From Microbispora catharanthi (lineage in GTDB: Bacteria; Actinomycetota; Actinomycetes; Streptosporangiales; Streptosporangiaceae), in assembly GCF_006334915.2 (NCBI RefSeq), contig NZ_VDMA02000021.1:62001-126000 (forward strand): a DNA stretch of 64,000 nt. The letters run 5' to 3'. The position numbers and the translations under genes are program-made. The notes under the pieces are model-generated. The model did not search any database and had not been told where the DNA came from. It saw only the letters and a list, made by a program, of their open reading frames with translations. This document shows, in pieces, positions 50,457-57,968 of the stretch (position 1 is its first letter; every line of letters begins with the position of its first letter).

Positions 50457-50791
50457 AGGACCAGCGCCACCTCGCCGCCCGGCCGGCGCAGGTCATCCCT
50501 GCGAGCCGTTCGCGGCCTCTATGCGCGCGCCCTAGTGACCTGGTGACCCGGTGACCTGGTGACGCTTGACGAGTGTGACGAGCGCCACATCTTCTCCCTT
50601 ACGACCACTGTGACCTGCCGTTTTGCGCTTTTGATCCTTTTTAGGTGATCCTTACCCTTTTGGTGCCCTTTGCAGCAATATGGGGCAACTTGGTAGTTTC
50701 CTTGCCCTACGACGGGGTCCACGTGACGCCGTCGTTACGAACCCGGCCCGGCCGTGTTCGAGAGACGACCATCCACTGTCACCGTCGCCAC
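50457..50791. other. Upstream region of the c-di-AMP riboswitch
   Basis: No gene seen. It holds four 8-base tandem units based on GTGACCTG (50535-50566) and then a stretch near 50610-50710 with lower GC and several CTTTT/TTGATC-like runs, where the promoter of the riboswitch transcript most likely lies. Confidence 0.5.
50535..50566 (+). repeat. Four 8-base tandem units
   Basis: GTGACCTG, GTGACCCG, GTGACCTG and GTGACGCT follow each other without gaps. A further GTGACG lies 16 bases after the last. The regular 8-base spacing suggests a protein-binding array upstream of the wall-hydrolase promoter. Confidence 0.6.
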
Positions 50792-50965
50792 GTCCTCTCC
50801 GCCCCCCTGGGCGCCGGTGATGCCGAATCCGTGCAGCAAGGAGGCTCGGAACCGGGGAACCAATCGACCTTCGACGAAGGTCTGGGGTGAATCGGCGCGC
50901 CAGCGCCGTAGGGCGACTTCCCTGCCCGAATCCGTCAGCTAACCCGGTAGGCGCAAGCGGAAGAC
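50792..50965 (+). ncRNA. ydaO/yuaA c-di-AMP riboswitch
   Basis: The conserved core is present in order: GCCGAATCCG, then GGAACCGGGGAACCAAT, then GGGGTGAATC, then CCTGCCCGAATCCG followed by TCAGCTAACCCGGTAGGCG. A closing helix is possible between GTCCTCTCCGC near 50792 and GCGGAAGAC near 50957. In actinomycetes this riboswitch controls secreted cell-wall hydrolases, as it does here. Ends are approximate. Confidence 0.93.
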
Positions 50966-50969
50966 CCTA

Positions 50970-50981
50970 GGGAGAGATCCC
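50970..50981 (+). promoter_or_regulatory. Ribosome site inside a small hairpin before a CTG start
   Basis: GGGAGA (50970-50975) lies six bases before the CTG at 50982. GGGA-GAGA-TCCC can fold so that part of the ribosome site pairs with the bases just before the start, directly after the riboswitch closing helix. Confidence 0.5.
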
Positions 50982-51626
50982 CTGTTCACCAACTCCACCA
51001 CTCTGCTCCGCATTGCCTGCGTCACTCTCGGTAGCGCGACGCTCACCGCCTCCGCAGGAGCACTGAGCGCACTCCCCGCGGCCGCCGCGACGGCGACGAC
51101 AACGGCAACGGCGACGGCGACGGCGACAGCCCCGCCCTCGGCCCCGGCGGTCATCCCACCCGAGCCCCCCGCTACGGTGACCACCCCGTACAACGGCGAG
51201 GCCCCCGCGGCGTCCACGGCGGATGTCTCCGCGAACACGAAACTCACCAAGTCGGCCCGCCAGCAGGAGAAGGCCGAGCACGCCATCAAGGTGGCGAAGA
51301 AGCACCTCGGCGATCCGTACATATGGGGCGCTACGGGCCCACGGGCGTTCGACTGCTCGGGGCTGGTCCAGTTCGCCTGGCGCAAGGCCGGCGTCAAGCT
51401 GCCGCGCACGACGTGGTCGATGCTCGACGCCGTCAAGAAGAGGGTCTCCCTGGCGCATCTCAAGCCCGGCGACCTCATCTTCACCAGTGGCGGCGGCCAC
51501 GTGGGCATGTACATGGGGCACAAGAAGGTGATCAGCGCCCCCCACAGCGGCGCGGTGGTCAGCGTCGACAAGCTCAACGGTTACTGGAGGAGCAGCTTCC
51601 TCGCCGCCGTACGCCCCGGCGTCTGA
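50982..51626 (+). CDS. Secreted NlpC/P60 cell-wall peptidase, apparent CTG start
   Basis: Cleaves peptide bonds in peptidoglycan stems. The catalytic domain (about residues 100-214) has the Cys in FDCSGLVQFAWRKAG, His in GGGHVGMYMG and a third polar His in ISAPHSGAV. Upstream codons encode a plausible signal peptide (FTNSTTLLRIACVTLGSATL, then ALPAAAA) and a Thr/Ala/Pro-rich linker with repeated Ala-Thr. In this frame there is a stop at 50940-50942 and no ATG, GTG or TTG before position 51174, so the start must be CTG at 50982, which has GGGAGA at ideal distance. Starting at the GTG at 51177 would lose the signal peptide. A base-call error is the other explanation. Confidence 0.87.
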   Translation: MFTNSTTLLRIACVTLGSATLTASAGALSALPAAAATATTTATATATATAPPSAPAVIPPEPPATVTTPYNGEAPAASTADVSANTKLTKSARQQEKAEHAIKVAKKHLGDPYIWGATGPRAFDCSGLVQFAWRKAGVKLPRTTWSMLDAVKKRVSLAHLKPGDLIFTSGGGHVGMYMGHKKVISAPHSGAVVSVDKLNGYWRSSFLAAVRPGV

Positions 51627-51652
51627 CCCTGGGCCGTGAAGACATCCTCGCC

Positions 51653-51691
51653 GGAGATGCCCCGAGGCGTGCCGCCGTCCGGGGCATCTCC
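51653..51691. terminator. Hairpin between NlpC/P60 and MarR genes
   Basis: GGAGATGCCCC and GGGGCATCTCC form a perfect 11-pair stem with a 17-base loop between two convergent genes. Confidence 0.65.
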
Positions 51692-51717
51692 GCCGAGGGC
51701 CGACCAGGAGCCGGAGA

Positions 51718-52134
51718 CTACGCGTCCTTCGCGATGAGGCGCTGGAGCAGGGCCAGCAGGGTCTCGCGGTCCCCGTCCGACAACGGGATGTAACACCTGG
51801 CGAGCACCTCGTCGGCGACCTTGTGCCCGGCTTCCAGGACTCGCTCCCCGGAAGGGGTGAGATGGTGCTCGATGCGCCGGCCGCGCCCGGGCCGGCGCTC
51901 GATCCACCCCTGGGCCACCAGCCGCCCGGCGAGGGTTCCGAAGGCCTGCTCGGTCTGGAAGGTCGCCGCGGCCAGCTCCCGGGCCGACGCGCCGGGAGAA
52001 CGGCTCATCGCCCGGAGCGCGTCCCACTGGGCCAGCGTCGCGCCGATCGCCGAGAGCCCGCTCTCCAGGGCCCGGTGCTGCCGATACTGGGCCTGCTTCA
52101 CCGCTCGTCCGAGTTCTTGCAGATCGCCATGCAC
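51718..52134 (-). CDS. MarR-family regulator
   Basis: A 138-residue regulator: SARELAAATFQTEQAFGTLAGRLVAQGWIERRPGRGRRIEHHLTP is the winged helix, with GRGRR in the wing in place of the usual DRR. It starts at GTG 52134 without a ribosome site. Divergent from the alpha/beta hydrolase gene, with three nested inverted repeats between them. Confidence 0.88.
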   Translation of the reverse strand: MHGDLQELGRAVKQAQYRQHRALESGLSAIGATLAQWDALRAMSRSPGASARELAAATFQTEQAFGTLAGRLVAQGWIERRPGRGRRIEHHLTPSGERVLEAGHKVADEVLARCYIPLSDGDRETLLALLQRLIAKDA

Positions 52135-52140
52135 GGCATG

Positions 52141-52182
52141 AGTCTAGTACGAGACTAAGGTAGTTTAAATAAACATCCTTAG
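52141..52182. promoter_or_regulatory. Cluster of three inverted repeats between marR and hydrolase
   Basis: AGTCT-AGTACG-AGACT (52141-52156), CTAAGG...CCTTAG (52155-52182) and GTTTA-AA-TAAAC (52163-52174) lie in one AT-rich block between the divergent starts. The outer and inner CTAAGG/GTTTA dyads share one centre of symmetry, typical of a MarR operator over a promoter. Confidence 0.65.
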
Positions 52183-52195
52183 TTATGCTGGGCCC

Positions 52196-52972
52196 ATGAA
52201 CACCATCCCGCTCTACGACGACCTGTCCCTCACGGTTTCGCAGGCCGGAACCGGCAGACCGGCCCTGATCCTGCACGGCGGCGGCGGCCCCGCAACCGTC
52301 GCCGGCCTCGCCCAGCACCTTCGCCGGACGACGCACACCATCACGCCGGTGCACCCCGGCTGGGACGGCACCCACCGCCCCTCATGGCTCACCGGCATAG
52401 ACGACCTCGCCCTGGCCTACCTGCACTACCTGCATCGGCTCGGACTGCGCGACGTCCTCGTCGTCGGCTCCTCCCTCGGCGGCTGGACCGCCGCCGAGAT
52501 GGCCGTACGCGACACCGCGGGGATCATCACCGGACTGGTGCTGATCGACGCCGTCGGCGTGCACATCCCCGGCCAGCCGATCCGCGACTTCTTCTCCCTC
52601 GACGCCCGCGGCGTCGCCGAGTACGCCTGGCACGACTCGCAGCGCTTCTACGCCGATCCGGCCGACGTTCCCGCCGACCAACTCGCGCGCCGGGCAGCCG
52701 ACATGGCCACCATGCGCACGCTGGCCGGCGACCCCTACATGCACGACCCCAAACTGCTCCGCCGGCTGCGACACGTCGACGTACCCGCTCTCCTGCTGTG
52801 GGGGGAAAGCGACGGGATCGTCACCCCCGCTTACGGTGCCGCCTACGCCGACGCCTTCGGAAACGGCCGGCTGGAGGTGATTCCGGAGGCCGGCCATCTG
52901 CCGCACATCGAACAGCCGGCAGCCGCCTTCACCGCGATCGACGACTATCTGCGGGCAGCCGCGGCCCGGTGA
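52196..52972 (+). CDS. Alpha/beta hydrolase
   Basis: A 258-residue cytosolic hydrolase. Oxyanion LILHGGGGPATV, nucleophile Ser in VVGSSLGGWTAAE, Asp in LLWGESDGIVTP, and His in EAGHLPHIEQP. The ATG at 52196 is a few bases after the operator cluster, so the message may be short-leadered. MarR control of a lone hydrolase suggests a stress- or compound-induced esterase or lactonase. The substrate is unknown. Confidence 0.92.
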   Translation: MNTIPLYDDLSLTVSQAGTGRPALILHGGGGPATVAGLAQHLRRTTHTITPVHPGWDGTHRPSWLTGIDDLALAYLHYLHRLGLRDVLVVGSSLGGWTAAEMAVRDTAGIITGLVLIDAVGVHIPGQPIRDFFSLDARGVAEYAWHDSQRFYADPADVPADQLARRAADMATMRTLAGDPYMHDPKLLRRLRHVDVPALLLWGESDGIVTPAYGAAYADAFGNGRLEVIPEAGHLPHIEQPAAAFTAIDDYLRAAAAR

Positions 52973-53011
52973 GCGGCGGCGCACCTCGAAGCCGCACCTA
53001 CGCTGCGCATC

Positions 53012-53929
53012 ATGGAACTCCGGCAACTCAAATACTTCGTCGCGGTCGCCGAGGAGCTTCACTTCGGACGTGCGGCCGAGCGGCTGATGATCGTCCAGTC
53101 GGCGGTCAGCCAGCAGGTCGCACGGCTCGAGCGTGAGCTGAGGGTCGAGCTGTTCGACCGGTCGCCGCGGCATGTGCGGCTGACGGAGGCGGGTGAAGCG
53201 TTCCTGCCCGCCGCACGCGAGGTGCTGGACGCCGAACGCCGGGCGCTGACCACGATCGAGCGTTTCACGGACGGCCGGGAGACCGTGCTGCGTGTCGGCA
53301 CCAGCAGGGGCATGGGGCAGCGGCTCGAGCGGGTACTCGAACGGCTGGTCGCGGGGACGCGGGTGGAGCTGCTGTCGGCCTCACCGGAAGAACGGCTGCG
53401 GCGAGTCGCCGACGGCCGGTTGGACGCCGCCTTCGTCCGCGGCGTCGTCACCGCGCCAGACGGCGTGCGGCTGATCCCTGTCTGGCAGGACCCGCTGCTG
53501 GTCGCCCTTCCCGCCCATCACCCGCCTGCCGAGGCGGCGGGCGATCCCGTCGCGGACGTGCCGTCCGCGGGGATCGACCTGGCCGAGCTGGCCGGGCTAC
53601 CCCTGTACCTGGTCGGCCGCGAGGTCAATCCGCCGCTGGTCGCTCTGGTGCGCGAGGCATGCAGGGACGCCGGATTCGAGCCCGTTCCCGGGCCTCCGCA
53701 CAGCTCGCTGCAGGACACGCTGGCCGCCCTGGGCGCGGGGATCGACGGATGGACAGTGATCTACGCCGCGGCGGCCGGGCAACTCCGAGGCGGGCGGGTC
53801 GCGTTCCTTCCCGTGCGCTCGCCCTACCCGTTGTCCCTTCCGACAGTGCTCGCCGTAGGCGGGACCACGCGGGCGCGCCCGCTGGTGGAGGCGTGCCGGG
53901 CGGTGGTGCGCGACGATCGCGAATCGTGA
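53012..53929 (+). CDS. LysR-family regulator
   Basis: A 305-residue activator/repressor. The helix-turn-helix is MELRQLKYFVAVAEELHFGRAAERLMIVQSAVSQQVARLERELRVELFDR, typical of LysR. The C-terminal effector domain starts near VLRVGTSRGMGQRLERVL. LysR genes usually control a neighbour; the tautomerase/MFS pair downstream is on the same strand and the hydrolase upstream is too, so the target is unclear. Confidence 0.93.
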   Translation: MELRQLKYFVAVAEELHFGRAAERLMIVQSAVSQQVARLERELRVELFDRSPRHVRLTEAGEAFLPAAREVLDAERRALTTIERFTDGRETVLRVGTSRGMGQRLERVLERLVAGTRVELLSASPEERLRRVADGRLDAAFVRGVVTAPDGVRLIPVWQDPLLVALPAHHPPAEAAGDPVADVPSAGIDLAELAGLPLYLVGREVNPPLVALVREACRDAGFEPVPGPPHSSLQDTLAALGAGIDGWTVIYAAAAGQLRGGRVAFLPVRSPYPLSLPTVLAVGGTTRARPLVEACRAVVRDDRES

Positions 53930-53988
53930 TCGTGGCGTGCGCGAAGTGCTTCTCGTTCGAGCGGGTGCTTCCGTCGTGAACTGGGGTC

Positions 53989-54141
53989 ATGCCAGTTGTC
54001 ACCATTCAGCAGGGTCCACGAGACGCCGAATCCAGGCGAGAGCTGGTCGCCCGGATCACGGACGCCTTCGTGCACACGTACGACATCCCGGCCGACACGG
54101 TCCAGGCGGACCGGCCGACCCCGGCGGAGAATCGGCGATGA
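53989..54141 (+). CDS. 4-oxalocrotonate tautomerase-like protein, shortened
   Basis: A 50-residue tautomerase-family protein. After Met comes the catalytic Pro (PVVTIQQGPRDAESRRELVARITDAF matches the family start, with Arg near position 11). Family members usually run to about 62 residues and continue with a D/E-T/S-W-like segment; here the end reads TVQADRPTPAENRR then a stop, so the last strand seems lost or changed. Its stop overlaps the MFS start as ATGA, so it is coupled in translation. It may still be made as a functional enzyme, but this is uncertain. Confidence 0.82.
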   Translation: MPVVTIQQGPRDAESRRELVARITDAFVHTYDIPADTVQADRPTPAENRR

Positions 54142-55508
54142 CGGTTCTCCCGCCGGCGCGGCCGCACGCGGGGACCAAGTTCGCGGGAATCGCGGCGGGC
54201 AGCTTCATGATCGGGCTGGATGCGTCGGTCCTCAATGTGGCCCTGCCCGACATGCGACGGGAACTGCATGCCTCCGCGGCGTCGCTGCCCTGGACCGTGG
54301 ACGCGTACACCGTCGTGCTGGCCGGTCTGCTGCTCGCGTCCGGCTCGATCGCCGACCGCTTCGGGCCGCGCCGCGTCTACCGGGTGGCGCTTGCCGGCTT
54401 CGCCCTCGCCTCACTGGTCTGTGCCGCGGCGCCGAGTGCGGGCGTGCTGATCGCGGGCCGGGCGCTGCTCGGCGCGCCGGCGGCCGGGCTGGTGCCGGCC
54501 TCGATGGCACTGCTCGCCGCCCTGTATCCGGACCCCGACCACCGGTCCAGGAAGATCGGCGCGCTCGTGTCGATCAGCGGACTGGGCATCGTGGGCGGTC
54601 CGGTTCTGGGCGGTGCGCTGGTGGCGGCCGGAGGCTGGCGGCTGGTGTTCCTGGTGAACCTGCCGGTGGCGGTGCTCACCCTGCTGGCCTCCGGTGGGCT
54701 GAGCGACCATCGCGGGGGTACGCCACGACCACTCGACCTGGCCGGGCTGCTCCTTTCCGTCGCCGGGCTCACCGCGCTGACGTTCGGACTGGTGGACGCG
54801 GGGACATCGGGCTGGGTTCGGCCACTGCCTCTCGGCGCGCTGACGGCCGCGGCGGTCGCGTTCGGGGTCTTCTCCGTGGTTCAGCGGCGAACCCGAGCGC
54901 CCGTCCTCCCGCCCGCCCTGACGGCGCTCGCCAGGGTGCGCACGGACCTGGCCGTCGCGGTGGTCTCCCAGCTCGTCTTCTACGGCCTGCTGTTCACCCT
55001 CACCCAGTGGATGGTGCGTGACGTCTCCCCGCTCCGGGCCGGGCTGTCCTTCCTCCCGATGACGGTGCCTGTGATCTTCATACCGATGGTCACCGGTCGG
55101 CTGGTCGTCCGCTTCGGCGCCCGCCCCGTGATGCTCGCGGGGTTGGTCCTGGATCTGCTGGGCGGCCTGCTGCTGACCATGGGAAGCACCTCGACCTGGG
55201 CGATCGTCGCGGTGCAGGTTCTCATCGGCGCCGGCAGCCCGCTCGCGATCCCCGCGTGCATCGCCGACATGTCCGCGGCCGTACCGCTCGAGCTGGCGGC
55301 GACCGGGCAGGGGGCGCTGAACGCGGCGCGCCAGGCGGGAACCGCGATCGGCGTGGCCGTCTTCGGCACGTTGAGCGCACTTTCGACCACGGGGATCGTG
55401 CTCGCCGCGTTCGCGGCGCTCACGGTCGCGGTGGTCTCCCTGAATCGGCTACCGCGACGTGCAGCACCGGGCCACCTCCGCGCGCGACTCACGCCGAATC
55501 CGCGGTAG
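54138..55508 (+). CDS. MFS drug-efflux-type transporter
   Basis: A 456-residue membrane transporter with about 12-14 hydrophobic segments. Near the N-terminus is the MFS acidic/loop motif LDASVLNVALPDMRRELHAS, followed by ADRFGPRRVYR (motif A). GGPVLGGALVAAGGWRLVFLVNLPVAVL is the motif C region of DHA2 drug:H+ antiporters. Encoded in translation coupling with the tautomerase. The compound exported is unknown; the LysR gene upstream may control it. Confidence 0.92.
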   Translation: MTVLPPARPHAGTKFAGIAAGSFMIGLDASVLNVALPDMRRELHASAASLPWTVDAYTVVLAGLLLASGSIADRFGPRRVYRVALAGFALASLVCAAAPSAGVLIAGRALLGAPAAGLVPASMALLAALYPDPDHRSRKIGALVSISGLGIVGGPVLGGALVAAGGWRLVFLVNLPVAVLTLLASGGLSDHRGGTPRPLDLAGLLLSVAGLTALTFGLVDAGTSGWVRPLPLGALTAAAVAFGVFSVVQRRTRAPVLPPALTALARVRTDLAVAVVSQLVFYGLLFTLTQWMVRDVSPLRAGLSFLPMTVPVIFIPMVTGRLVVRFGARPVMLAGLVLDLLGGLLLTMGSTSTWAIVAVQVLIGAGSPLAIPACIADMSAAVPLELAATGQGALNAARQAGTAIGVAVFGTLSALSTTGIVLAAFAALTVAVVSLNRLPRRAAPGHLRARLTPNPR

Positions 55509-55554
55509 CCGTACGACGCCTTGGGAGGGCACCGCCGGCAGGTAGGGCTGCGCT

Positions 55555-56571
55555 TCAGGCGACGACTGTGCCCGGCGCGGGCGGGACCCTGCGGGCGGAG
55601 GCCGCGAGCCGGTCCGCGAGCGCGGCGACAAGGCCGCGGAGCTCGTCCGGTCGCTCGATGACGAACGGCCGGTCGAGCGACGCGAGCACCGGAGGCAACC
55701 AGTCGAGCCGCTCCGCTCGCAACTCGACGCGGAGCCAGCCCTCGGTCTCGGGATCCGCGCCTTCCTCGGACGGGGACTCCTCCACGGTCGCGACGCCGGC
55801 GGGAAGCCGGACGCGGATCTGCTCGACCGTCCCCTGGATCCGCAGGACCACTTCGTGCCGATACCGAGCCTTGGCGAACCCTGACAGGACGTGCTGCGCC
55901 GGATCGAGCCCGGCGGGCGGCTCGAACGAACCGGGCAGGGTCCTCGCGTCCGCGATGCGATCCAGCCGGAAGGTTCGATCCTCGCCGATCGCGGGATCCG
56001 CACCGGTGACGTACCACCGGCCCGAATGAGCGACGAGTCCGTAAGGATGCAGCGTGCGTTCGCTGCGCCGGCCGTCTGCGGCGGTGTACCTGACCGAGAT
56101 CGGCCGGCGATGGCGCACCGCATCGGCGACGGAGAGCAGGACCGCGGTGTCCGGGGCGGCGAACTCGCCGGGCGGAGCCGTGAAGGCGAGGGATTCGAGC
56201 ACGGTGCCGAGCCTGTGGGCGAGCCGCTCGGGCAGGACCCGCCGGATCTTGGCCGCCGCCGTCTCACTCGCCGTGTCCGTCGTCGTCGTCAACCCTGCCC
56301 GGCGACCGGCGACCAGGCCGAGCAGCACGGCGAGCGCTTCGTCGTCGCTCAGCATGAGCGGAGGCATGCGATATCCGGGGGCGAGCCGATACCCCCCGTA
56401 GCGGCCGCGCACCGACTCGACGGGCACGTCGAGGTCGACCAGGTGGTCCACGTAACGCCGCACCGTGCGCTCGTCGACGCCGAGCCGGTCGGCGAGCTCG
56501 GCCATCGTCCGAATGCCACCCGACTGCAGGAGCTCCAGCAGCGTGAGAACGCGATGAGTAGGTCGAGCCAC
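55555..56571 (-). CDS. WYL-domain transcriptional regulator
   Basis: A 338-residue regulator. N-terminal winged helix HRVLTLLELLQSGGIRTMAELADRLGVDERTVRRYVDHL, then the WYL domain with SGRWYVTGADPAIGEDRTFRLDRI, and a C-terminal WCX-like domain. WYL proteins often sense nucleic acid or small ligands and control nearby genes. GTG 56571 is the likely start (the longer frame upstream has no family match). It is divergent from the VOC gene 94 bases away. Confidence 0.9.
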   Translation of the reverse strand: MARPTHRVLTLLELLQSGGIRTMAELADRLGVDERTVRRYVDHLVDLDVPVESVRGRYGGYRLAPGYRMPPLMLSDDEALAVLLGLVAGRRAGLTTTTDTASETAAAKIRRVLPERLAHRLGTVLESLAFTAPPGEFAAPDTAVLLSVADAVRHRRPISVRYTAADGRRSERTLHPYGLVAHSGRWYVTGADPAIGEDRTFRLDRIADARTLPGSFEPPAGLDPAQHVLSGFAKARYRHEVVLRIQGTVEQIRVRLPAGVATVEESPSEEGADPETEGWLRVELRAERLDWLPPVLASLDRPFVIERPDELRGLVAALADRLAASARRVPPAPGTVVA

Positions 56572-56665
56572 GTCACACAACCTAGTGACAATACTGGGCG
56601 GTTTCTGTCCGGTATCCGCCCTAGTGTGCCATCGGAGAACGACCCAACGACCCAGGGAGATCACC

Positions 56666-57064
56666 ATGGACTTCGTATCGATCCGCATCATCACGGACGA
56701 CGTGGCGCGCCTCGTGGACTTCTACGAGCGAGCCACGGGGGTGGAGGCCAGCCGGTTCAGCGAGGACTTCGCCGAGCTCAGGACGGCCTCCGCCACCCTC
56801 GCGATCGGCAGCACCCGCACCGTCACGCTCTTCGCCCCCGGCGCCGCCCGGCCGGCCGGCAACCGCAGCGTGATCATCGAGTTCCTCGTCGACGACGTGG
56901 ACGGCGTGCATCAGAACCTGTCCGGCTTCGTCGAGGACTTCGTCAAGGAGCCCACCACGATGCCTTGGGGCAATCGGTCGCTCCTGTTGCGTGACCCCGA
57001 CGGCAACCTCGTCAACTTCTTCACCCCTGTCAGCCCGGCCGCCATCGAGAAGTTCGCCCGCTGA
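56666..57064 (+). CDS. VOC/glyoxalase-fold protein
   Basis: A 132-residue vicinal-oxygen-chelate protein. Two beta-alpha-beta-beta-beta units are visible (FVSIRIITDDVARLVDFYERATGVE, then FLVDDVDGVHQNLSGF, closing LLLRDPDGNLVNFFTP). The metal-binding residues in the expected spots are not all present, so it may act as a binding or resistance protein rather than an enzyme. Probably controlled by the divergent WYL protein. Confidence 0.9.
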   Translation: MDFVSIRIITDDVARLVDFYERATGVEASRFSEDFAELRTASATLAIGSTRTVTLFAPGAARPAGNRSVIIEFLVDDVDGVHQNLSGFVEDFVKEPTTMPWGNRSLLLRDPDGNLVNFFTPVSPAAIEKFAR

Positions 57065-57094
57065 CGACACCGTTATCGCCCCGGCAGACGCCCG

Positions 57095-57330
57095 CGCTCT
57101 TTCCCCAGACCGTCTCCACCCGATCGCGGCGCGTGGCCGTCCCCGCGCCGCCCCGGGTCCTGAGGACGAAGTCATCGGCGCGGAAGTCGTCACGAAGGCG
57201 ACCGGCGCGGGCGAGGGTGGCCATCGCCTCGAACCGGCGGCGGTGATCGCCGCGAGTAGCGCTTGCTTGTCGGCGAAGTGCCGATAGAGGGTGCCGACAC
57301 CCAAACCGGCACTCGCGTCACCGGCGGCGC
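57095..57330 (-). pseudogene. Dead tetR fragment
   Basis: On the minus strand one frame encodes GDASAGLGVGTLYRHFADKQALLAAITAA, the second and third helices of a TetR helix-turn-helix. In another frame the next stretch, ATLARAGRLRDDFRADDFVL, matches the start of a TetR C-terminal domain. The two do not join in frame, so at least one frameshift separates them, and both the N-terminus and the rest of the C-terminus are missing. No intact tetR exists here. Confidence 0.75.
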
Positions 57331-57538
57331 AAAGTCATCGACCATGTAATTTTCATCGCCGCGCCAATGGCAGCGGCGGCTTCTTCCCTGTTCAGAACCG
57401 AAGGAATGGACGGTCAGAGGCGAGGGGCTCTCGATGAGAACGCGAGATCCTTGACAGATCTCATGACTTCATATTTGCTCCGCCTCACCACCACCTCCAG
57501 TCGCCCGGCAGAGAGGAGCACTTGGTCGCCCCCGTCGC

Positions 57539-57552
57539 TGTTAGCGCTAACA
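57539..57552. promoter_or_regulatory. LacI-type operator palindrome
   Basis: TGTTAGCGCTAACA is a perfect 14-base palindrome with the central CG typical of LacI-family operators before carbohydrate genes in actinomycetes. It lies about 420 bases before the esterase-CBM2 start, so the transcript leader would be long or the start may be further upstream. Confidence 0.6.
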
Positions 57553-57862
57553 TGTCGTCGGCTCAATGCCGGGCGGAATTTGCCGGAATCGGCAGAGCCC
57601 GGTACAAGCGGCCTTCTATCTGGTATTCACCAGGTCGGAAGGCGCATTTCGAGATTCCGCCCCGTTCTCCATCAGGACCGCCGAGGAGAGAAGGCGGCCG
57701 GCGCCATGCCAACGCTGACGGACCTCTGAACTCACCTTGCTCTTCACGGCAGGGAAAAGGGCGAGCACGCGCACGCCGACGATGGTCGGCCGCCGCGCTC
57801 CTCCGGGTCGACTGACGGTGGGCTCACTTAGCGTTCGAATCCGTCCGGGGAGGCCGCTCGGC

Positions 57863-57878
57863 CGGCATGCACATGCCG
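57863..57878. promoter_or_regulatory. Second palindrome before the CE1 gene
   Basis: CGGCATG-CA-CATGCCG is a perfect 16-base inverted repeat 90 bases before the start of the esterase. It could be an operator or a hairpin in the leader RNA. Confidence 0.45.
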
Positions 57879-57968
57879 ACTGCGGGCGCCCCACCGGATA
57901 AAGGAAAAACCACTTGCTTCCCTATCGACGTATGTCGATTTTCGAACGGCAAAGGGAGTTGCGTTAAG

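Larger units (their letters stand above)
57331..57968. other. Long upstream region of the CE1 gene
   Basis: No gene was seen in these 638 bases; two plus-strand frames of about 100-120 codons have no recognisable protein. The region holds a perfect 14-base LacI-type palindrome (57539-57552), a second palindrome (57863-57878), TTGACA at 57451, and a small hairpin ATCGAC-GTAT-GTCGAT (57924-57939) followed by TTTT-like bases, which could act as an attenuator. Confidence 0.55.

Noticed and set aside
57367-57729. Possible 120-residue protein upstream of the CE1 gene
   Set aside because: No recognisable domain, no ribosome site, and it would span the LacI-type palindrome.
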